From positions 1-64,000 of the forward strand of contig NZ_LJIZ01000006.1 of assembly GCF_001420605.1 (NCBI RefSeq): DNA of 64,000 bases. The letters are read 5' to 3'. How positions within the stretch are numbered: the stretch's first letter is position 1; each line of letters opens with the position of its first letter. The notes under the pieces were generated by a model, which saw only the letters and a list, made by a program, of their open reading frames with translations, was not told where the DNA came from and ran no database searches. The position numbers and the translations under genes are program-made. Positions 29,611 through 42,548 of this stretch are shown piece after piece. The DNA comes from Bacillus sp. FJAT-25509. GTDB lineage: Bacteria > Bacillota > Bacilli > Bacillales > Bacillaceae_G.

Positions 29611-31689
29611 ATGACTAGAGAGTTCTCCTTAAATAACACTCGTAATATCGGGATCATGGCTCACATTGATGCTGGTAAAACAACAACAACAGAGCGTATC
29701 CTTTATTACACAGGTCGTATTCACAAAATTGGTGAAACTCATGAAGGAGCTTCACAAATGGACTGGATGGAGCAAGAGCAAGAGCGTGGTATCACTATCA
29801 CATCTGCTGCTACAACAGCTCAGTGGAATAACCACCGTGTAAATATCATTGATACTCCAGGTCACGTAGACTTCACTGTAGAAGTTGAACGTTCACTACG
29901 TGTACTTGATGGCGCAGTAGCAGTACTTGATGCTCAATCAGGTGTTGAGCCTCAAACTGAAACAGTTTGGCGCCAAGCAACTACTTACGGAGTTCCACGT
30001 GTAGTATTCGTTAACAAAATGGATAAAATCGGCGCGGATTTCTTATACTCTGTAGGTACGTTACATGACCGTTTACAAGCTAACGCACACCCAATCCAAT
30101 TAGCGATGGGTGCTGAAGATAACTTCTGGGGAATCGTTGACCTAGTTGAAATGAAAGCAATTAAGTACAATAATGACTTAGGAACTGACATTGAAACGAT
30201 CGAAATTCCAGAAGAATATCAAGAACTAGCTGAAGAGTACCGTGGTCGTTTAATCGAAGCGGTAGCTGAGCTAGATGAAGAATTAATGATGAAATATCTT
30301 GAAGGTGAAGAAATCACACTTGCTGAATTAAAAGCTGCTATTCGTACAGCTACATGTTCAGTACAATTCTACCCAGTAGTATGTGGTTCTGCTTTCAAAA
30401 ACAAAGGTGTTCAATTAATGCTTGATGCAGTAATTGATTACCTACCATCTCCATTAGATGTACCAGCTATCAAAGGAACATTACCTGATACTGATGAAGA
30501 GAAAATCGTTCCATCAAGTGATGAAGAGCCTTTCGCTGCATTAGCATTCAAAATCATGACTGATCCTTATGTTGGTAAATTAACGTTCTTCCGAGTATAC
30601 TCAGGTACGTTAGAATCTGGTTCATACGTTCAAAACTCTACAAAAGGTAAGCGTGAGCGTGTAGGACGTATCCTACAAATGCATGCTAACTCTCGTCAAG
30701 AGATTTCGAAAGTATACGCTGGAGATATCGCTGCTGCTGTAGGTCTTAAAGATACTACAACTGGTGATACTTTATGTGATGAAAAGAATTTAGTAATTCT
30801 TGAGTCTATGGAGTTCCCTGATCCAGTTATCTCAATTGCGATCGAACCAAAATCTAAAGCTGACCAAGATAAAATGGGTCAAGCATTAGTTAAATTAACT
30901 GAAGAAGATCCAACTTTCCGTGCACATACTGACCAAGAAACTGGTCAAGTAATCATCGCTGGTATGGGTGAACTTCACCTTGATATCATCGTTGACCGTA
31001 TGCGTCGTGAATTCAAAGTAGAAGCTAACGTTGGTGCTCCTCAAGTAGCATACCGTGAAACTTTCCGTTCTTCTGCACAAGTAGAAGGTAAATTCGTTCG
31101 TCAATCAGGTGGACGTGGACAATTCGGACACGTTTGGATTGAATTCTCACCAAACGAAGAAGGAAAAGGCTTCGAATTTGAAAATGCAATCGTTGGTGGT
31201 GTTGTTCCTCGTGAATACATCCCAGCAGTAGCTGCAGGTCTTGAAGATTCTCTTAAAAATGGTGTATTAGCTGGATTCCCACTAATCGACATTAAAGCGA
31301 AATTATTCGATGGATCTTACCATGATGTTGACTCGAATGAGATGGCGTTTAAAGTAGCTGCTTCATTAGCTCTTAAAAATGCTGTTAAGAAATGTAACCC
31401 AGTTCTACTTGAACCATTAATGAAAGTAGAAGTTGTTATCCCTGAGGAATACTTAGGAGATATCATGGGTGATATTACATCTCGTCGTGGACGCGTTGAA
31501 GGTATGGAAGCACGCGGTAACGCTCAAGTTGTTCGTGCTATGGTACCACTTTCAGAAATGTTTGGTTATGCAACTTCATTACGTTCTAACACTCAAGGTC
31601 GTGGAACGTTCTCAATGGTATTTGACCATTACGAAGATGTACCAAAATCAATTTCTGAAGAAATTATCAAAAAATATAAAGGTGAGTAA
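29611..31689 (+). CDS. fusA: Elongation factor G
   Basis: EF-G drives translocation using GTP. The 692-residue protein has the G1 motif [10 protein letters not shown], switch segment [18 protein letters not shown] (G3), NKMD (G4), and domains II-V including the domain IV segment [16 protein letters not shown]. It fits the ribosomal EF-G and not the tetracycline-protection group. GGGAG precedes ATG 29611. Confidence 0.98.
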   Translation: MTREFSLNNTRNIGIMAHIDAGKTTTTERILYYTGRIHKIGETHEGASQMDWMEQEQERGITITSAATTAQWNNHRVNIIDTPGHVDFTVEVERSLRVLDGAVAVLDAQSGVEPQTETVWRQATTYGVPRVVFVNKMDKIGADFLYSVGTLHDRLQANAHPIQLAMGAEDNFWGIVDLVEMKAIKYNNDLGTDIETIEIPEEYQELAEEYRGRLIEAVAELDEELMMKYLEGEEITLAELKAAIRTATCSVQFYPVVCGSAFKNKGVQLMLDAVIDYLPSPLDVPAIKGTLPDTDEEKIVPSSDEEPFAALAFKIMTDPYVGKLTFFRVYSGTLESGSYVQNSTKGKRERVGRILQMHANSRQEISKVYAGDIAAAVGLKDTTTGDTLCDEKNLVILESMEFPDPVISIAIEPKSKADQDKMGQALVKLTEEDPTFRAHTDQETGQVIIAGMGELHLDIIVDRMRREFKVEANVGAPQVAYRETFRSSAQVEGKFVRQSGGRGQFGHVWIEFSPNEEGKGFEFENAIVGGVVPREYIPAVAAGLEDSLKNGVLAGFPLIDIKAKLFDGSYHDVDSNEMAFKVAASLALKNAVKKCNPVLLEPLMKVEVVIPEEYLGDIMGDITSRRGRVEGMEARGNAQVVRAMVPLSEMFGYATSLRSNTQGRGTFSMVFDHYEDVPKSISEEIIKKYKGE

Positions 31690-31718
31690 TTGATTATTTA
31701 GTTCTCATCATGTATAAC
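31690..31718 (+). promoter_or_regulatory. Probable promoter of tufA
   Basis: TTGATT (31690-31695), 17 bp, TATAAC (31713-31718), starting right at the fusA stop. It would give tufA its own transcript in addition to the str operon. Confidence 0.55.
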
Positions 31719-31736
31719 TATTTATGTTAGATGTTA

Positions 31737-31767
31737 GCTATAAGGGGTACAAGTTACCCTTTATAGC
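31737..31767 (+). repeat. 13-bp hairpin in the tufA leader
   Basis: GCTATAAGGGGTA (31737-31749) pairs with TACCCTTTATAGC (31755-31767), one G-T pair, loop of 5. No T run follows. If the promoter above is used, the hairpin sits about 12 bases from the 5' end and could stabilise the mRNA. Confidence 0.7.
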
Positions 31768-31820
31768 ATAATAATAAAACTAAAAAATTAATTTTCTTAA
31801 TTATAAGGAGGATTTTTACA

Positions 31821-33008
<1,188 letters not shown>

Positions 33009-33016
33009 TTAAACTT

Positions 33017-33052
33017 AAAAGCTTAGAAGATCTTTTCTTCTAAGCTTTTTTT
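33017..33052 (+). terminator. Rho-independent terminator after tufA
   Basis: AAAAGCTTAGAAGA (33017-33030) pairs with TCTTCTAAGCTTTT (33036-33049), a perfect 14-bp stem followed by more Ts. It separates the str operon from the S10 operon. Confidence 0.93.
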
Positions 33053-33101
33053 TATAAGTAAATTGGAAATATTTAAAATATGCATTATAACCGATTCTTG
33101 C

Positions 33102-33130
33102 TTGATTTTAATAATCGAAGATAATATAAT
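33102..33130 (+). promoter_or_regulatory. S10-operon promoter, distal
   Basis: TTGATT (33102-33107), 17 bp, TATAAT (33125-33130). Confidence 0.6.
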
Positions 33131-33184
33131 AACTAAGTACTGAAGACGACGAGAACATTATTTATCTAAACTTATAACAAATGC

Positions 33185-33213
33185 TTGCAATAGCATTATT
33201 TTTTATGTATAAT
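33185..33213 (+). promoter_or_regulatory. S10-operon promoter, proximal
   Basis: TTGCAA (33185-33190), 17 bp, TATAAT (33208-33213). The start near 33220 gives a leader of about 125 nt before rpsJ. Confidence 0.82.
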
Positions 33214-33219
33214 AGATGA

Positions 33220-33654
<435 letters not shown>

Positions 33655-33688
33655 TAAAAATTATATATAAATTCAGGAGGTGTGACTT

Positions 33689-34318
33689 ATGACTAAAGGA
33701 ATCTTAGGGAAAAAGATCGGTATGACACAAGTATTTGCTGAAAACGGCGAGTTAATTCCAGTAACTGTAATCGAAGCTACTCCAAACGTGGTTTTACAAA
33801 AGAAAACTACTGAAACTGATGGCTACGAAGCTATCCAAATCGGTTTCGCTGACAAACGTGAAAAATTAGCTAACAAACCAGAAAAAGGGCACTCTGCTAA
33901 AGCAAACACTGCACCTAAGCGCTTCGTTCGTGAACTTCGCAACGCTGACGTATCAGCTTATGAAGTTGGTCAAGAAGTCAAAGTAGATATTTTTGCAAAT
34001 GGTGACATCGTTGATGTAACTGGAACTTCAAAAGGTAAAGGATTCCAAGGTAGCATTAAGCGCCACGGACAATCTCGTGGACCAATGTCTCACGGTTCTC
34101 GTTACCACCGTCGTCCAGGTTCAATGGGTCCTGTTGCTCCGAACCGTGTATTCAAAAACAAAGCTTTACCTGGTCAAATGGGTGGAGAAAAAGTAACTGT
34201 ACAAAACCTACAAATCGTTAAAGTTGACGTTGAACGTAACTTACTTTTAGTAAAAGGTAATGTACCAGGTTCTAAAAAATCTTACGTAACAATCCGTACT
34301 GCGGTTAAATCTAAATAA
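33689..34318 (+). CDS. rplC: 50S ribosomal protein L3
   Basis: L3 helps start 50S assembly and its loop reaches the peptidyl-transferase centre; in Bacillus it also assists Mini-III. The 209 residues start [16 protein letters not shown] and contain the extension [42 protein letters not shown] precedes it. Confidence 0.98.
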   Translation: MTKGILGKKIGMTQVFAENGELIPVTVIEATPNVVLQKKTTETDGYEAIQIGFADKREKLANKPEKGHSAKANTAPKRFVRELRNADVSAYEVGQEVKVDIFANGDIVDVTGTSKGKGFQGSIKRHGQSRGPMSHGSRYHRRPGSMGPVAPNRVFKNKALPGQMGGEKVTVQNLQIVKVDVERNLLLVKGNVPGSKKSYVTIRTAVKSK

Positions 34319-34345
34319 TTAATTTAGAAGAAAGGAGGAAATAAA

Positions 34346-34969
34346 ATGCCTAAAGTTACTATGTTTAATCAAACAGGTGCTCAAGTAGGAGAAATTGAAT
34401 TAGCTGATGCTGTATTCGGAATCGCTCCAAACGAACACGCTCTATTTGATGCTGTAATGATGCAACGTGCATCTTTACGTCAAGGTACTCACAAAGTTAA
34501 AACACGTTCTGAAGTACGTGGTGGTGGTCGTAAACCATGGAGACAAAAAGGAACTGGCCGTGCTCGTCAAGGTTCAATCCGTTCTCCACAATGGCGCGGT
34601 GGTGGTATCGTATTCGGTCCAGCTCCAAGATCATACTCTTATAAATTACCTAAAAAGGTACGTCGCTTAGCGATTAAATCTGCTTTATCTACTAAAGTAT
34701 TAGAACAAAGCATGCTAGTTCTTGAAGATTTAGCGTTAAACGCACCAAAAACAAAAGATATGGTTACTGTTTTAACTGGCTTATCAGTTGCTAAGAAAGT
34801 TTTAATCGTAACAGCTGACCTAAATGAAAACGTAGCTTTATCTGCTCGCAATATCCCTGGAATCACAGTTCTTGCAGCAAATGAAGTAAACGTAATCGAC
34901 GTTTTACATCATGATACATTAATCATGACTAAAGCTGCGGTGGAAAAAGTAGAGGAGGTGCTTGCGTAA
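34346..34969 (+). CDS. rplD: 50S ribosomal protein L4
   Basis: L4 lines the exit tunnel with its loop ([38 protein letters not shown]), where macrolide-resistance changes occur; the loop is wild type in appearance. It is 207 residues long. The stop overlaps the rplW start by one base (TAATG), a sign of translational coupling. Confidence 0.98.
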   Translation: MPKVTMFNQTGAQVGEIELADAVFGIAPNEHALFDAVMMQRASLRQGTHKVKTRSEVRGGGRKPWRQKGTGRARQGSIRSPQWRGGGIVFGPAPRSYSYKLPKKVRRLAIKSALSTKVLEQSMLVLEDLALNAPKTKDMVTVLTGLSVAKKVLIVTADLNENVALSARNIPGITVLAANEVNVIDVLHHDTLIMTKAAVEKVEEVLA

Positions 34970-35259
34970 TGAAGGATCCTCGTGATATTATCAAACGCCC
35001 AGTTATCACTGAAGCTTCTATGGAAGCAATCGCTGAAAAAAAATACACTTTTGAAGTAGATGTAAGAGCTAATAAAACTGAAGTTAAAGATGCTGTTGAA
35101 GCAATCTTCGGTGTTAAAGTAGAAAAAGTTAACGTAATGAACTACAAAGGTAAGTTTAAACGTATGGGTAAACATGCTGGTTACACAAACCGTCGTAGAA
35201 AAGCAATCGTTAAATTAACTGCTGATAGCCAAGAAATTACATTATTCGAAGGCGTTTAA
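34969..35259 (+). CDS. rplW: 50S ribosomal protein L23
   Basis: L23 sits at the tunnel exit, where trigger factor and SRP dock. The 96 residues start [21 protein letters not shown] and have the [26 protein letters not shown] loop. The ATG overlaps the rplD stop, with GAGGAGG inside rplD. Confidence 0.97.
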   Translation: MKDPRDIIKRPVITEASMEAIAEKKYTFEVDVRANKTEVKDAVEAIFGVKVEKVNVMNYKGKFKRMGKHAGYTNRRRKAIVKLTADSQEITLFEGV

Positions 35260-35290
35260 TACTAACTACTAGAAAAGGAGGGAAATTACG

Positions 35291-36121
35291 ATGGGAATCA
35301 AAAAGTATAAACCAACCACTAACGGTCGCCGTGGTATGACTACTAATGATTTTGCTGAGATCACTACTGACAAACCAGAAAAATCATTATTAGCTCCACT
35401 TAGCAAAAAAGCTGGCCGTAATAACCAAGGTAAAATTACTGTTCGTCACCAAGGTGGTGGACACAAACGTCAATACCGTATCATCGATTTCAAACGAGAT
35501 AAAGATGGTATACCAGGACGCGTTGCTACAATCGAGTACGATCCAAACCGTTCTGCAAACATTGCGTTAATTAACTACGCTGATGGAGAAAAACGTTACA
35601 TCCTAGCTCCTAAAAACTTAGTAGTAGGAATGGAAATCGTTTCAGGTCCAGAAGCAGATATTAAAGTAGGTAACGCTTTACCACTTGTAAACATTCCAGT
35701 AGGTACTACAATCCACAACATCGAGTTAAAACCAGGTCGTGGAGGACAATTAGTACGTTCAGCTGGTACTTCTGCTCAAGTATTAGGTAAAGAAGATCGT
35801 TATGTACTAGTTCGTTTAAACTCTGGTGAAGTACGTATGATTTTAGCAACTTGCCGCGCGACAGTAGGTCAAGTTGGTAACGAACATCACGAACTTATTA
35901 ACATCGGTAAAGCAGGTCGTTCTCGTTGGATGGGTAAACGCCCAACTGTACGTGGATCTGTAATGAACCCAGTTGATCACCCACACGGTGGTGGTGAAGG
36001 ACGCTCTCCAATCGGACGTAAATCACCAATGTCTCCATGGGGTAAACCAACTCTTGGTTACAAAACTCGTAAGAAAAACAAAGCGTCAGACAAGTTTATC
36101 GTTCGTCGTCGTAAAAAATAA
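35291..36121 (+). CDS. rplB: 50S ribosomal protein L2
   Basis: L2 is needed for subunit joining and peptidyl-transferase function. The 276 residues carry the universal [11 protein letters not shown] and the C-terminal [15 protein letters not shown] stretch with the conserved histidine. AGGAGGG precedes ATG 35291. Confidence 0.98.
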   Translation: MGIKKYKPTTNGRRGMTTNDFAEITTDKPEKSLLAPLSKKAGRNNQGKITVRHQGGGHKRQYRIIDFKRDKDGIPGRVATIEYDPNRSANIALINYADGEKRYILAPKNLVVGMEIVSGPEADIKVGNALPLVNIPVGTTIHNIELKPGRGGQLVRSAGTSAQVLGKEDRYVLVRLNSGEVRMILATCRATVGQVGNEHHELINIGKAGRSRWMGKRPTVRGSVMNPVDHPHGGGEGRSPIGRKSPMSPWGKPTLGYKTRKKNKASDKFIVRRRKK

Positions 36122-36178
36122 CGCGATTGTGCTACGGTTCACTAGAACCGTAGGTCAATCACGAAGGGAGGTACCACA

Positions 36179-36457
36179 ATGGGACGCAGCCTGAAAAAAG
36201 GTCCATTTATTGATGATCACTTATTAACTAAAGTTGAGAAATTAAACGAGACTGACTCTAAGCAAGTTGTTAAAACTTGGTCACGTCGTTCGACTATTTT
36301 CCCACAATTTATCGGACATACTATTGCAGTATACGATGGTCGTAAACACGTACCTGTATATGTATCGGAAGATATGGTAGGTCACAAACTTGGTGAATTT
36401 GCTCCAACTCGTACTTATAAAGGTCACGATGCGGATGACAAGAAAACTAGAAGATAA
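36179..36457 (+). CDS. rpsS: 30S ribosomal protein S19
   Basis: S19 is in the 30S head and contacts the A-site tRNA through bridge B1a. The 92 residues have the signature [16 protein letters not shown] and [30 protein letters not shown] precedes the ATG. Confidence 0.97.
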   Translation: MGRSLKKGPFIDDHLLTKVEKLNETDSKQVVKTWSRRSTIFPQFIGHTIAVYDGRKHVPVYVSEDMVGHKLGEFAPTRTYKGHDADDKKTRR

Positions 36458-36474
36458 TGAGAGGAGGCACTCCA

Positions 36475-36816
36475 ATGCAAGCTAAAGCTGTACTGAGAAC
36501 AGTTCGTATCGCTCCTCGTAAAGTTCGTCTAGTAGTCGATTTAATCCGAGGTAAACAAGTTGGCGAAGCGATCGCAATCCTTCGACACACACCAAAAACT
36601 GCTTCTCCTGTTGTAGAAAAATTATTAAAATCTGCTATTGCTAACGCAGAGCATAACTATGATATGGATGTTAATAACTTATACATCGAAAAAGTATTCG
36701 TTGATGAAGGTGCTACTTTAAAACGTTTCCGCCCTCGTGCACAAGGACGTGCTAGCGCAATCAACAAACGCACAAGCCACATTACAATCGTGGTATCAGA
36801 GAAGAAGGAGGGATAA
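36475..36816 (+). CDS. rplV: 50S ribosomal protein L22
   Basis: L22 lines the exit tunnel. The 113 residues start [20 protein letters not shown] and hold the beta-hairpin around [18 protein letters not shown] place the start at ATG 36475, 7 bases after AGGAGG; the ATG at 36457 overlaps the rpsS stop and precedes that ribosome binding site. Confidence 0.97.
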   Translation: MQAKAVLRTVRIAPRKVRLVVDLIRGKQVGEAIAILRHTPKTASPVVEKLLKSAIANAEHNYDMDVNNLYIEKVFVDEGATLKRFRPRAQGRASAINKRTSHITIVVSEKKEG

Positions 36817-36819
36817 TCG

Positions 36820-37479
36820 ATGGGACAAAAGGTAAATCCAGTCGGACTTCGTGTTGGTATTATTAAAGATTGGGAATCTAAATGGTACGCTGAAAAAGAT
36901 TACGCTGATCTTTTACATGAAGACATCAAAATTCGTGAGTACATTAGCACTCGTTTAAAAGATTCTGCTGTATCTAAAGTAGAAATCGAAAGAGCTGCTA
37001 ACCGTGTAAACATTACAGTTCACACTGCAAAACCAGGTATGGTAATCGGTAAAGGTGGTTCGGAAGTTGAAGCTCTTCGTAAAGCTTTAAACAACCTTAC
37101 TGGCAAACGTGTTCATATCAACATCATCGAAATTAAAAGAGCAGATCTTGATGCTAAATTAGTAGCTGAAAACATCGCTCGTCAATTAGAAAACCGTGTT
37201 TCTTTCCGTCGTGCTCAAAAGCAAGTACTTCAACGTGCTATGCGTGCTGGTGCATTAGGTATTAAAACACAAGTTTCTGGTCGTCTTGGCGGAGCAGATA
37301 TTGCTCGTTCAGAATCATATAGTGAAGGTACAGTGCCACTTCATACATTACGTGCTGATATCGATTATGCAACTGCAGAAGCAGATACAACATACGGTAA
37401 ACTAGGCGTAAAAGTATGGATTTACAAAGGTGAAGTTCTTCCTACAAAAAAGAAAGCTTCTGAGGAAGGAGGAAATTAA
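36820..37479 (+). CDS. rpsC: 30S ribosomal protein S3
   Basis: S3 lines the mRNA entry channel and contributes to mRNA unwinding. The 219 residues begin [24 protein letters not shown], with the KH domain motif [16 protein letters not shown]. It starts 3 bp after rplV, using GAAGGAGGG within that gene. Confidence 0.98.
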   Translation: MGQKVNPVGLRVGIIKDWESKWYAEKDYADLLHEDIKIREYISTRLKDSAVSKVEIERAANRVNITVHTAKPGMVIGKGGSEVEALRKALNNLTGKRVHINIIEIKRADLDAKLVAENIARQLENRVSFRRAQKQVLQRAMRAGALGIKTQVSGRLGGADIARSESYSEGTVPLHTLRADIDYATAEADTTYGKLGVKVWIYKGEVLPTKKKASEEGGN

Positions 37480-37481
37480 TT

Positions 37482-38106
<625 letters not shown>

Positions 38107-38127
38107 TAATGAGGGGAGGTTTGCACA

Positions 38128-38391
38128 GTGAGCGAACGTAACCAACGTAAAGTTTACACAGGACGTGTAGTTTCTGATAAGATGGATAAGACAATTACTG
38201 TTGTAGTTGAAACTTACAAAACACATAAACTATACGGAAAACGCGTTAAATATTCTAAGAAATATAAAGCGCACGATGAGCTAAACACTGCAAAAGTTGG
38301 CGATATCGTAAAAATCATGGAGACTCGTCCATTATCAGCTACAAAACGTTTCCGTTTAGTTGAAATCGTAGAAGAAGCTGTTATTATCTAA
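38128..38391 (+). CDS. rpsQ: 30S ribosomal protein S17
   Basis: S17 is a primary 16S rRNA-binding protein. The 87 residues include [22 protein letters not shown] and the [25 protein letters not shown] end. It starts with GTG 38128 after GGGGAGG. Confidence 0.97.
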   Translation: MSERNQRKVYTGRVVSDKMDKTITVVVETYKTHKLYGKRVKYSKKYKAHDELNTAKVGDIVKIMETRPLSATKRFRLVEIVEEAVII

Positions 38392-38437
38392 TAGATGATC
38401 GGATATCATTCTTAATCCGAAAGGAGGTCAATTTGAC

Positions 38438-38806
38438 ATGATCCAACAAGAAACTCGTTTAAAAGTTGCTGACAATTCAGGTGCACGTGAATTACTTACT
38501 ATTAAAGTATTAGGTGGTTCAGGCCGTAAAACTGCTAACATCGGTGATATCATCGTATGTACAGTAAAACAAGCAACACCAGGTGGCGTTGTTAAAAAAG
38601 GTGATGTAGTTAAAGCTGTTATCGTTCGTACGAAACGCGGTGTTCGTCGTCCAGACGGTACTTACATCAAATTTGATGAAAACGCAGCTGTTATCATTAA
38701 AGATGATAAGAGCCCACGTGGTACTCGTATTTTCGGACCAGTTGCACGTGAATTACGTGATAGCAACTTCATGAAAATCGTATCATTAGCTCCAGAAGTA
38801 CTTTAA
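38438..38806 (+). CDS. rplN: 50S ribosomal protein L14
   Basis: L14 takes part in intersubunit bridges B5 and B8 and is the docking point of silencing factor RsfS. The 122 residues start [20 protein letters not shown] and keep [25 protein letters not shown] precedes it. Confidence 0.98.
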   Translation: MIQQETRLKVADNSGARELLTIKVLGGSGRKTANIGDIIVCTVKQATPGGVVKKGDVVKAVIVRTKRGVRRPDGTYIKFDENAAVIIKDDKSPRGTRIFGPVARELRDSNFMKIVSLAPEVL

Positions 38807-38862
38807 TTAATGTACTTTAATAAATACTTCAGAAAGCCTTATTAAGGAGGTGCACGAAGAAG

Positions 38863-39174
38863 ATGCATGTAAAAAAAGGTGATAAAGTTCAAGTTATCTC
38901 TGGTAAAGACAAAGGAAAACAAGGTGTTATCCTTGCTGCTTTTCCAAAGAATAACCGCGTACTAGTTGAAGGTGTTAACATCATTAAAAAACACTCAAAA
39001 CCTACTCAAGCTAACCCACAAGGTGGCATCATCGAGAAAGAAGCACCAATCCATGTTTCTAATGTTATGGCATTAGATCCAAAAACTGGAGTACCTACAC
39101 GCGTAGGTTACCAATTAGTGGATGGTAAAAAAGTACGTATTGCAAAAAAATCAGGCGAATTACTTGATAAATAA
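38863..39174 (+). CDS. rplX: 50S ribosomal protein L24
   Basis: L24 is an assembly initiator for the 50S subunit. The 103 residues have the KOW motif [22 protein letters not shown] and [25 protein letters not shown] precedes it. Confidence 0.97.
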   Translation: MHVKKGDKVQVISGKDKGKQGVILAAFPKNNRVLVEGVNIIKKHSKPTQANPQGGIIEKEAPIHVSNVMALDPKTGVPTRVGYQLVDGKKVRIAKKSGELLDK

Positions 39175-39202
39175 TAGAAATTTATGAAAGGAGGTCAACT
39201 GA

Positions 39203-39742
39203 ATGAACCGCCTAGTCGAGAAATATCAAAATGAAATCACTCCTGCTCTAGTGAGCAAGTTTAACTATAAATCAGTTATGCAAGTGCCAAAAATTGAAAA
39301 GATCGTCATCAACATGGGTGTTGGTGAGGCTGTTTCAAATTCAAAAGCATTAGATACAGCTGTTGAGGAATTAACTTTAATCGCAGGTCAAAAACCTGTT
39401 GTAACTAGAGCTAAAAAATCAATCGCTCAATTCCGTCTTCGTGAAGGAATGCCTATCGGTGCTAAAGTTACATTACGCGGTGAGCGTATGTACGAATTCT
39501 TTGAGAAATTAGTTTCTGTAACATTACCTCGTGTACGTGACTTCCGTGGAATCTCTAAAAAGTCATTCGATGGCCGTGGAAACTACACTTTAGGTGTTAA
39601 AGAGCAATTAATCTTCCCAGAGATCGATTATGATAAAGTAAACAAAGTACGTGGTATGGACATCGTTATTGTAACTACTGCAAATACTGATGAAGAAGCT
39701 CGTGAAATGCTAACATTATTCGGAATGCCTTTTCAAAAATAA
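39203..39742 (+). CDS. rplE: 50S ribosomal protein L5
   Basis: L5 binds 5S rRNA with L18 and contacts P-site tRNA. The 179 residues have [25 protein letters not shown] and the [24 protein letters not shown] motif. GAAAGGAGG precedes ATG 39203. Confidence 0.98.
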   Translation: MNRLVEKYQNEITPALVSKFNYKSVMQVPKIEKIVINMGVGEAVSNSKALDTAVEELTLIAGQKPVVTRAKKSIAQFRLREGMPIGAKVTLRGERMYEFFEKLVSVTLPRVRDFRGISKKSFDGRGNYTLGVKEQLIFPEIDYDKVNKVRGMDIVIVTTANTDEEAREMLTLFGMPFQK

Positions 39743-39758
39743 TGAAAGCCAGCGCTAA

Positions 39759-39962
<204 letters not shown>

Positions 39963-39995
39963 TTCTATAGATATTAGGAAGGAGGTTATCTGAAC

Positions 39996-40394
39996 ATGGT
40001 CATGACAGATCCTATTGCAGATATGCTTACTCGCATTCGTAATGCGAACATGGTACGTCACGAGAAATTAGAATTCCCAGGTTCTAACCTAAAGAAAGAA
40101 GTTGCTGAAATTCTAAAACGTGAAGGTTTCATCCGTGACGTTGAGTACATTGAAGATGATAAACAAGGTATCATCCGTATTTTCTTAAAATATGGTGTGA
40201 ACAACGAACGTGTTATCACTGGATTAAAAAGAATTTCTAAGCCTGGCTTACGCGTATACGCTAAAGCTGACGAAGTACCTCGCGTACTTAACGGTTTAGG
40301 TGTTGCTATTGTATCAACATCTAAAGGTGTAATGACAGATAAAGAAGCTCGTCAAGCAAAAACTGGTGGCGAAATCTTAGCATACGTTTGGTAA
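39996..40394 (+). CDS. rpsH: 30S ribosomal protein S8
   Basis: S8 binds the central domain of 16S rRNA and represses the spc operon in E. coli. The 132 residues start [18 protein letters not shown] and end [33 protein letters not shown] precedes ATG 39996; the second ATG two codons on is less likely by alignment. Confidence 0.98.
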   Translation: MVMTDPIADMLTRIRNANMVRHEKLEFPGSNLKKEVAEILKREGFIRDVEYIEDDKQGIIRIFLKYGVNNERVITGLKRISKPGLRVYAKADEVPRVLNGLGVAIVSTSKGVMTDKEARQAKTGGEILAYVW

Positions 40395-40424
40395 TAAAAC
40401 ACAGAGAGAATGGAGGTGTAGTGA

Positions 40425-40961
40425 ATGTCTCGTGTTGGTAAAAAAGAACTTGTAATTCCTGCTGGAGTTACTCTTACTAATAACAACAATACTATTACAG
40501 TAAAAGGACCTAAAGGTGAGTTAACTCGTACTTTTAGCCCTGATATGACAATCGAAGTTAACGAGAACGTATTAACAGTTGCACGTCCAACTGATAACAA
40601 AGAGCACCGTGCTCTTCATGGTACAACTCGTGCTATCTTAGGTAACATGGTTGAAGGTGTAACTAATGGTTATACTCGTAACCTTGAATTAGTTGGGGTA
40701 GGTTACCGTGCGACTAAAACAGGTGACAAACTTGTTCTAGCTGTTGGTTATTCTCACCCAGTTGAGATCACTCCTGAAAATGGTGTTGAAATCGAAGTAC
40801 CTTCAAATACTAAAATCAGTATTAAAGGTATCGACAAAGAACGTGTAGGCGCTCTTGCTGCTTACATCCGTCAAGTACGTCCACCAGAGCCTTATAAAGG
40901 TAAAGGTATTCGTTACGAAGGCGAAATGGTTCGTCGTAAAGAAGGTAAAACTGCGAAGTAA
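40425..40961 (+). CDS. rplF: 50S ribosomal protein L6
   Basis: L6 lies near the sarcin-ricin loop and aids 50S assembly. The 178 residues start [18 protein letters not shown] and end with [32 protein letters not shown] precedes it. Confidence 0.98.
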   Translation: MSRVGKKELVIPAGVTLTNNNNTITVKGPKGELTRTFSPDMTIEVNENVLTVARPTDNKEHRALHGTTRAILGNMVEGVTNGYTRNLELVGVGYRATKTGDKLVLAVGYSHPVEITPENGVEIEVPSNTKISIKGIDKERVGALAAYIRQVRPPEPYKGKGIRYEGEMVRRKEGKTAK

Positions 40962-40994
40962 TCTATAACTAGATAAGAGAAAGGAGTGACCAAG

Positions 40995-41357
40995 ATGATC
41001 TTTAAGGCTGATAAAAATGCAGTACGTAAAAAAAGACATGCTCGTGTTCGTACTAAATTATCTGGTACTCAAGAACGTCCACGTTTAAACGTTTATCGTT
41101 CAAACAACCATATCTATGCTCAAATCATTGATGATGTTAATGGCGTAACATTAGCAAGTGCATCAACTTTAGATAAAGAATTAACTTTAAATGGTACTGG
41201 TAATATCGATGCAGCAACATTAGTTGGTAGCTTAGTTGCAAAACGTGCTACTGAAAAAGGTGTTACTGAAGTTGTATTCGACCGCGGTGGTTACTTATAT
41301 CATGGTCGCGTAAAAGCTTTAGCTGAAGCTGCTCGTGAAGCTGGTTTACAATTTTAA
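40995..41357 (+). CDS. rplR: 50S ribosomal protein L18
   Basis: L18 carries 5S rRNA into the 50S subunit. The 120 residues include [34 protein letters not shown] and [25 protein letters not shown] choose ATG 40995, 8 bases after AAGGAG; the in-frame GTG 40986 is part of that ribosome binding site. Confidence 0.97.
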   Translation: MIFKADKNAVRKKRHARVRTKLSGTQERPRLNVYRSNNHIYAQIIDDVNGVTLASASTLDKELTLNGTGNIDAATLVGSLVAKRATEKGVTEVVFDRGGYLYHGRVKALAEAAREAGLQF

Positions 41358-41377
41358 TAAAAGAAGGAGGGACATAC

Positions 41378-41878
41378 ATGCGTCGCATTGATCCTAATAA
41401 ATTAGAGCTTGAAGAACGCTTAGTTACGATCAACCGTGTTGCTAAAGTTGTAAAAGGTGGACGTCGTTTCCGCTTTGCAGCATTAGTAGTTGTTGGTGAC
41501 AAAAACGGTCATGTAGGTTTTGGTACTGGTAAAGCTCAAGAAGTACCTGATGCTATTCGTAAAGCTGTTGAAGATGCTAAGAAAAATCTAATTAACGTAC
41601 CAATCGTTGGAACTACAATTCCTCACGTAATTACTGGTCGTTTTGGAGCTGGTGAAGTATTCTTAAAACCTGCTTCTGAAGGTACTGGAGTTATCGCAGG
41701 AGGTCCTGTTCGTGCGGTATTAGAACTTGCTGGGGTACATGATATCTTATCTAAATCTCTTGGTTCTAACACACCAGTAAACATTGTACGTGCTACTATT
41801 GAAGGTTTAAGTAACTTAAAACGTGCGGATGAAGTTGCAAAATTACGTGGTAAATCTGTAGAAGAATTACTAGGTTAA
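41378..41878 (+). CDS. rpsE: 30S ribosomal protein S5
   Basis: S5 takes part in accuracy and is the site of spectinomycin-resistance changes. The 166 residues contain [21 protein letters not shown] and [17 protein letters not shown], wild type in appearance. AAGGAGGG precedes it. Confidence 0.98.
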   Translation: MRRIDPNKLELEERLVTINRVAKVVKGGRRFRFAALVVVGDKNGHVGFGTGKAQEVPDAIRKAVEDAKKNLINVPIVGTTIPHVITGRFGAGEVFLKPASEGTGVIAGGPVRAVLELAGVHDILSKSLGSNTPVNIVRATIEGLSNLKRADEVAKLRGKSVEELLG

Positions 41879-41893
41879 TAAGGAGGGATAACG

Positions 41894-42076
41894 ATGGCTA
41901 AACAGTTAGAAATTACCCTTACTCGCAGTGTAATTGGTCGTAAACAAGACCAAATCGCAACAGTTCGTGCTTTAGGTATTACTAAAACGAACCAAACTGT
42001 TGTTAAACAAGATAACGCTGCAATGCGTGGGATGATTAACAAAGTTTCTCACCTTGTATCTGTAAAAGAAATTTAA
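41894..42076 (+). CDS. rpmD: 50S ribosomal protein L30
   Basis: The 60-residue product begins [20 protein letters not shown] and has the L30 [13 protein letters not shown] motif. It starts 15 bp after rpsE, using AAGGAGGG. Confidence 0.97.
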   Translation: MAKQLEITLTRSVIGRKQDQIATVRALGITKTNQTVVKQDNAAMRGMINKVSHLVSVKEI

Positions 42077-42106
42077 TTGAACATGAATAAGTAAGGAGGT
42101 GCCCTA

Positions 42107-42547
42107 ATGAAACTTCATGAATTAAAACCTACAGAAGGTTCTCGTAAAGTATCTAAACGTATCGGTCGTGGTATCGGTTCAGGTACTGGTAAAACTGCAG
42201 GTAAAGGTCATAAAGGACAAAACGCTCGTTCAGGTGGCGGTGTTCGTCTTGGATTTGAAGGTGGTCAAACTCCTTTATTCCGTCGTTTACCAAAACGTGG
42301 TTTCACTAACATCAACCGTAAAGATTACGCAATCGTTAATGTTGAAACGTTAAATCGCTTCGAAAACGGAACTGAAGTAACTCCTGAGTTACTGATCGAA
42401 ACTGGTATCGTTCGTAAAGAATTAGCTGGTATTAAGATTTTAGGTAAAGGTAAGTTAGAAGTTAAACTTACTGTTAAAGCTCATAAGTTCTCATCTTCTG
42501 CGGTAGAGGCAATCGAAGCAGCTGGTGGAAATGCTGAGGTGATCTAA
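42107..42547 (+). CDS. rplO: 50S ribosomal protein L15
   Basis: L15 is a late-assembly 50S protein. The 146 residues start [38 protein letters not shown] and end in the L15e-like domain. AAGGAGGTG precedes it, and secY follows after one base. Confidence 0.97.
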   Translation: MKLHELKPTEGSRKVSKRIGRGIGSGTGKTAGKGHKGQNARSGGGVRLGFEGGQTPLFRRLPKRGFTNINRKDYAIVNVETLNRFENGTEVTPELLIETGIVRKELAGIKILGKGKLEVKLTVKAHKFSSSAVEAIEAAGGNAEVI

Positions 42548-42548
42548 A

